Shown: positions 15,911-19,107 of the stretch, piece after piece | Layout: each line of letters begins with the position of its first letter | Position numbering within the stretch: the stretch's first letter is position 1 | Assembly: GCA_934553185.1 (NCBI GenBank) | Contig: CAKTFF010000008.1 | Span: 1 to 19,107, forward strand | DNA from: an uncultured Devosia sp. | GTDB taxonomy: Bacteria > Pseudomonadota > Alphaproteobacteria > Rhizobiales > Devosiaceae | DNA: 19,107 nt | Direction of reading: 5' to 3' | The notes under the pieces: model-generated | What the model saw: only the letters and a program-made list of their open reading frames with translations | What the model was told of the DNA's origin: nothing | Databases searched by the model: none | Program-made: the position numbers and the translations under genes

Positions 15911-16887
15911 GCCGCTACCTCAGCTTTCTTGAGGATTATGCGTCCCTTGCGGCTTTCACCCCGCGCGTTGAGCACCACGGCGATAAGGATTGCTGCGCCG
16001 GAGATCGCCATCTGCCAGAACGGAGAAACGCCGATCACCGGCAGGGCATTGTTGACCACACCCAGGAACAGCGCGCCCAGCAGCGCACCGGCCACCGTAC
16101 CAATGCCTCCCGCGATCGACACGCCACCGATTACGCAAGCCGCGATAATGGTCAGTTCGTAGCCGCTCGCCACTTCGACCGAGGCGATCACGTAGCGCGA
16201 AATCCAAAGGTAGCCGGCCAGTCCCGAGATAGCGCCGGAGAGCACAAAGGCCAGAAACTTGGTCCGCCCCACATTGATGCCGGTATAAACCGCGGCCGTG
16301 GGATTGACGCCGATAGCGTAGAACGCCCGTCCCCAGGCAGTACGGGTCATCAGCACATAGACCAGTGCCGCCACGACTACAGCAAACCAGCTCAGGATCG
16401 GCAGGCCCAGAAACGAGCCGCGCTGCAGCTGGATGAACTCGCTGCTCATCTGTGCCGCATTGACCCAGGCACCACCCGAGATCACGAAAACCAGGCCACG
16501 GAAAATGGTCAGCGTGCCAAGCGTTACGACAATCGATGGAATATCGAGCTTCCACACCAGAAGGCCGTTAAAGGCGCCGAGCGCTGCGCCGATCACAGCA
16601 CAAGCCATGATCAGCAGCGGAATGGGGATCATCGGGAAAGCGGCATTGGTCATGGCGACGATCATGCCGGTCAGCGCCAGGTTCGACGCCATGGAGAGGT
16701 CGATCGAGCGCGTCAGGATCACCGCCATCTGCCCCAATGCCAGCATCATCAGGATGGAGGTGTCATTAAAGATCGTCAGCAGGTTGCCCGGCTGGGAAAA
16801 GCGCGGGAAACGAAGCGTAACGAGGACAACGACGAGGACAATGGCTAGCGCCAGCCAGATTTCACGGTTTTTCAGAAGTCGGTTCAT
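15907..16887 (-). CDS. rhaP: Sugar ABC transporter permease, first subunit (RhaP)
   Basis: 326-residue polytopic permease of the same RbsC-like family as its neighbour. It shows the GQMAVILTRSIDLSMAS block (SIDLS motif), LDIPSIVVTLGTLTIFRG, and IGGVSIAGGIGTVAGALLG near the C-terminus. The tail is basic (GRIILKK). Both ends overlap neighbours by ATGA: its ATG at 16887 with the ATPase stop, its stop with the next permease ATG. The two permeases share the same motif layout, as expected for an old duplication. RhaP is assigned from position in the operon. Confidence 0.9.
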   Translation of the reverse strand: MNRLLKNREIWLALAIVLVVVLVTLRFPRFSQPGNLLTIFNDTSILMMLALGQMAVILTRSIDLSMASNLALTGMIVAMTNAAFPMIPIPLLIMACAVIGAALGAFNGLLVWKLDIPSIVVTLGTLTIFRGLVFVISGGAWVNAAQMSSEFIQLQRGSFLGLPILSWFAVVVAALVYVLMTRTAWGRAFYAIGVNPTAAVYTGINVGRTKFLAFVLSGAISGLAGYLWISRYVIASVEVASGYELTIIAACVIGGVSIAGGIGTVAGALLGALFLGVVNNALPVIGVSPFWQMAISGAAILIAVVLNARGESRKGRIILKKAEVAA

Positions 16888-18389
16888 GCCGCTTGCTCCT
16901 CGAAAATGCCGGCGGCAAGGCGAACCAGGGTCTCAGGCTGCAGGTTCTTATTCTCGAGCGTATCGACCACAAGCCCCTCGCGCATGACGACGATACGGTC
17001 ACTCATGCCCAGCACCTCGGGCAGTTCGGACGAAACCATAATGACGCTAAGGCCTTGCGCAACGAGCTCGCCCATGAATTCGTGCACGGCTGCCTTGGAG
17101 CCGATATCGATGCCTTTGGTGGGCTCGTCGAGAATGATCACCTTGGGCAGCGTTGCCAGCCACTTGGCGATCACCACCTTCTGCTGGTTGCCGCCTGAGA
17201 GCGTCGATACATTCTGGCTCAGAGAATGGGCGCGCAGGTCGAGCCGCTCGGTATAGGTGCGGGCGAGCTTGTATTCCTCGGCCATGCGCAGGAAGCCGGA
17301 GCGGCTGGTTTTGCCAAGATTGGGCAGGGAAACGTTTTTGAAGATCGGCTCGCCGGTAACAACGCCCTGCTTGCCGCGTTCCTCGGGCACATAAACAATG
17401 CCCGCTTCTACCGCGTCAGCGGGCGAGCGCGGCGACACGGTCTTGCCATCAAGCACGATCGTGCCACCGGAAGGCTGGGTCATGCCGAACACGGCCTGCA
17501 TCACTTCGGACCGCCCTGCCCCAACAAGCCCGTAAAAACCCAGGATTTCTCCCTTGCGCACCGTAAAGGAAACTTGGTCGAACTCGGTGGGATGGGTCAG
17601 GCTGTTGACCTCAAGCACAGTCTGCCCGATCTGCGCCTCGCGGGCCGGGAAAATCTGGTCCACGGAGCGGCCGACCATCAAACGCACGATCTCGCCCTGC
17701 GGCGTCCCTTTGATGAAGCCTTTGCCCACCATCTCGCCGTCGCGGAACACGGTGTACCGATCGGCAATGCGGAAGATTTCGTCGAACTTGTGCGATATGA
17801 AAAGGATCGCCTTGCCGTCTTGCTTCAGCAGTTCGACAAGGACGTAAAGCTCCTCAATTTCCTTCTGGCTGAGCGCGGCTGTGGGTTCGTCCATGATGAC
17901 GACTTGGGCTTCGACGCTCAGCGCCCGCGCCACGGCGACGAGGTGTTTCTTGGCAATGCCGAGCTCCTTGAGCGGCATGTCGGCGTCGATGCCGGCAGAC
18001 ATGGAGTCGAGCGTCTCCTGCGCTTCGCGCCGCATGGCGCGCCAATCGATCATGCCCAGACGGGTCAGCGGCGCATGGCCCAGATAGATGTTTTCGGCAA
18101 CCGACAGCTCGTCAAAGAGCACGGTTTCCTGGTGAATGGCAGTAATGCCCTTTTCGGCTGCTGAGTGCGCCGTCGGGAGGGTGATCGGGCTGCCGGCCAG
18201 CCGGATCTCGCCGGCATCGGGCTGGTAGATGCCAGTCATGGTTTTGACCAGAGTCGACTTGCCGGCCCCGTTTTCCCCGATCAGCGCCGTGACCTCACCG
18301 GCGTAAAGCTCCAGTGACACGTCGTGCAGCGCCCGAACGCCGGGAAAGCTCTTGGTGATGCCGGACAGGGTGAGAATGGGTTCGGTCAT
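16884..18389 (-). CDS. rhaT: Sugar ABC transporter ATP-binding protein with two ATPase domains (RhaT)
   Basis: 501-residue double ATPase of the RbsA/MglA/XylG class (CUT2 family) that drives rhamnose import. Domain 1 has Walker A GENGAGKS (38-45), a divergent signature ELGIAKKHLVAVARAL (142-157) instead of the usual LSxAQxQ, Walker B VVIMDEPT (163-170) and H-loop SH200. Domain 2 has the degenerate Walker A GLVGAGRSE (287-295) common in this class, signature LSGGNQQKV (397-405) and Walker B VIILDEPT (417-424). The frame is open 34 codons further upstream, into a palindromic repeat; I chose the ATG at 18389 because domain 1 begins right after it. No ribosome binding site is visible before this ATG. 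It is separated from the binding-protein gene by 211 bases. Confidence 0.92.
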   Translation of the reverse strand: MTEPILTLSGITKSFPGVRALHDVSLELYAGEVTALIGENGAGKSTLVKTMTGIYQPDAGEIRLAGSPITLPTAHSAAEKGITAIHQETVLFDELSVAENIYLGHAPLTRLGMIDWRAMRREAQETLDSMSAGIDADMPLKELGIAKKHLVAVARALSVEAQVVIMDEPTAALSQKEIEELYVLVELLKQDGKAILFISHKFDEIFRIADRYTVFRDGEMVGKGFIKGTPQGEIVRLMVGRSVDQIFPAREAQIGQTVLEVNSLTHPTEFDQVSFTVRKGEILGFYGLVGAGRSEVMQAVFGMTQPSGGTIVLDGKTVSPRSPADAVEAGIVYVPEERGKQGVVTGEPIFKNVSLPNLGKTSRSGFLRMAEEYKLARTYTERLDLRAHSLSQNVSTLSGGNQQKVVIAKWLATLPKVIILDEPTKGIDIGSKAAVHEFMGELVAQGLSVIMVSSELPEVLGMSDRIVVMREGLVVDTLENKNLQPETLVRLAAGIFEEQAA

Positions 18390-18413
18390 GGAAGATCCAA
18401 GGAGTATTTGTCC

Positions 18414-18547
18414 GTGCCACGCCTTCGCGGTTCGAGGCTTGCAAGAGCAAAGCACCTCACAGTGAGGGCTAAAGGGGAGTTCGCGTTCCAATAACCCTCA
18501 TGGTGAGGTGGGAGCGCAGCGACCCTCGAACCACGAGGGTGTGGCAC
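18414..18547. repeat. Pair of inverted palindromic (REP/BIME-like) repeats
   Basis: Two related units face each other in the gap between rhaS and rhaT. Copy B (18493-18547, plus) reads CCCTCATGGTGAGGTG, then after a GC-containing spacer CCTCGAACCACGAGGGTG and TGGCAC. Copy A (18414-18470), read on the minus strand, has CCCTCACTGTGAGGTG, then CCTCGAACCGCGAAGG and GTGGCAC. So they are the same element in opposite orientation, about 55-57 bases each and 22 bases apart. Each unit holds two smaller palindromes (CCTCAnnnTGAGG type and CCTCG-AACCA-CGAGG type). This resembles the dispersed intergenic palindromes common in rhizobial genomes. The pair could fold into a long hairpin in the operon mRNA. 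Confidence 0.7.
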
Positions 18548-18566
18548 CAAGTCTGCAGACGAAGTC

Positions 18567-18590
18567 GGTCCGGCGCCGAAGCACCGGACC
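18567..18590 (-). terminator. Hairpin just after rhaS
   Basis: GGTCCGG (18567-18573) pairs with CCGGACC (18584-18590) around a ten-base loop, starting ten bases beyond the rhaS stop in minus-strand reading. No T-run follows. Such hairpins after binding-protein genes commonly act as attenuators or 3' stabilisers that let the binding protein be made in excess over the membrane parts. Confidence 0.5.
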
Positions 18591-18600
18591 GGAGATAAGA

Positions 18601-19107
18601 TCAATAGATCTTGGAGAACTCTTCAATGTTGGACGCATCGAACTGGAACGGCGCGGCCATGGCGGCCGCATTGGTGTCGTCCAGGGTCACTTCGCCCACC
18701 CGGCCGATTGAGAAGGATGCACCGGGCGCCGCTTCTTCGCCGTCAACCAGAGCATTGGCAAGGAACACGGCCGAGTAGCCGAGATCGATCGGGTTCCACA
18801 GGGCAACGGCCTGCGATGCGCCGCTGTCGATGAACTGCTTGAACTCGGACGGCAGGGCGAGACCGGTGACGTTGATCTGGCCGATCAGGTCCTGGTCGGT
18901 GACGACCTGGGCTGCGGCAACGACGCCAACGGTGGTCGGGGCGATAATCGCCTTGAGGTCCGGATAGGCAGAGATCAAGCCGCGTGCTTCTTCGGTCGAC
19001 TTCACCGAGTCATCGTCGCCATAAACGGTCGCAACGAGGTTGATGTTGGGGAACTTCTCGGGGATCGCAGCCTTGGCCGCTTCGATCCAGGCATTCTGGT
19101 TGGTCGC
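18601..19107 (-). CDS. rhaS: Rhamnose ABC transporter substrate-binding protein (RhaS), C-terminal part (5' end outside window)
   Basis: The frame is open from the right edge and encodes the last 168 residues of a periplasmic type I (ribose-binding-protein-like) sugar-binding protein. It shows ATNQNAWIEAAKAAI at the edge, the hinge-region pattern LKAIIAPTTVGVVAAAQVV, INVTGLALPSEFKQFI and the QAVALWNPIDLGYSAVFLA segment typical of this group. The rest, with the signal peptide, lies right of the window. An internal GTG at 19005 is not the start. It is the first visible gene of the rha operon; the regulator (rhaR-like) would be expected further right. The name follows operon content. Confidence 0.88.
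   Translation of the reverse strand, partial: ATNQNAWIEAAKAAIPEKFPNINLVATVYGDDDSVKSTEEARGLISAYPDLKAIIAPTTVGVVAAAQVVTDQDLIGQINVTGLALPSEFKQFIDSGASQAVALWNPIDLGYSAVFLANALVDGEEAAPGASFSIGRVGEVTLDDTNAAAMAAPFQFDASNIEEFSKIY

Noticed and set aside
15320..16162. Long plus-strand open frame opposite the rha permeases
   Set aside because: It runs antisense to two clear membrane-protein genes, and its translation is a low-complexity, polar, repeat-rich string typical of a shadow frame in GC-rich DNA.
17226..18164. 312-codon plus-strand open frame opposite rhaT
   Set aside because: Antisense to an ATPase gene with all motifs; no domain recognised in the shadow translation.
18390..18491. 34-residue N-terminal extension of RhaT
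   Set aside because: It translates a palindromic repeat, is cysteine-rich and unlike any ABC ATPase start; the ATG at 18389 gives the normal length.
1..19107. CRISPR arrays, tRNA or rRNA genes, intact transposases, toxin-antitoxin or phage genes
   Set aside because: I looked for repeated spacer patterns, cloverleaf or rRNA motifs and recombinase motifs and saw none.

Overview
This window looks like chromosomal DNA of a GC-rich alphaproteobacterium, most likely in the Hyphomicrobiales (Rhizobium/Devosia-like). The reasons are an HWE-family histidine kinase, several sugar/peptide ABC transporters with ATGA-coupled genes, and a gene order (SBP, ATPase, two permeases, mutarotase, kinase) that matches the rhaSTPQUK rhamnose-uptake operon known from Rhizobium leguminosarum. 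Genus assignment is inference. No rRNA, tRNA, CRISPR array or intact insertion sequence was seen.

Layout. (1) 1-422 (+): the end of an oligopeptide/dipeptide ABC ATPase, cut by the window edge. (2) 440-1852 (-): an orphan PAS-PAS-HWE histidine kinase. (3) 2088-2345 (-): a small DUF2171 protein with a strong hairpin behind it. (4) 2490-3521 (+): an exported serine-hydrolase/beta-lactamase-fold protein, followed by a terminator-like hairpin. (5) 3825-7601 (+): a compact four-gene iron-siderophore-type ABC importer (ATPase, two FecCD permeases, binding protein) with overlapping start and stop codons. (6) 7647-8579 (-): an SDR-type NAD-dependent epimerase/dehydratase. It is divergent from 8672-8960 (+), the broken remains of a LysR-type regulator, with a T-N11-A operator-like inverted repeat between them. 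(7) 9025-12747 (-): a three-gene set of BetT-like BCCT transporter, MarR regulator and FAD-dependent monooxygenase. (8) 12775-12912 (-): the C-terminal remnant of a VOC/glyoxalase-fold gene immediately upstream of the BCCT gene. (9) 13174-19107 (-): the rhamnose operon, entering from the right edge, with a pair of inverted palindromic repeats between the binding-protein gene and the ATPase gene.

How it works together. The rha genes form one uptake-and-phosphorylation unit: binding protein, double ATPase and two permeases bring L-rhamnose in, RhaU interconverts anomers, and RhaK phosphorylates. In R. leguminosarum the kinase is required for transport itself. The Fec/Fep-like cassette is a self-contained inner-membrane importer; its outer-membrane receptor is not here. 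The BCCT/MarR/monooxygenase set reads as import of a small zwitterionic or related compound coupled to an oxidative step under MarR control, but the substrate is unknown.

I found no clearly novel defence or mobile system. The best leads are: two decayed genes on either side of the BCCT-MarR-monooxygenase cassette; the retained LysR operator next to a dead LysR gene; the inverted repeat pair inside the rha operon; and a ribosome binding site placed in the loop of a perfect hairpin before the monooxygenase gene.
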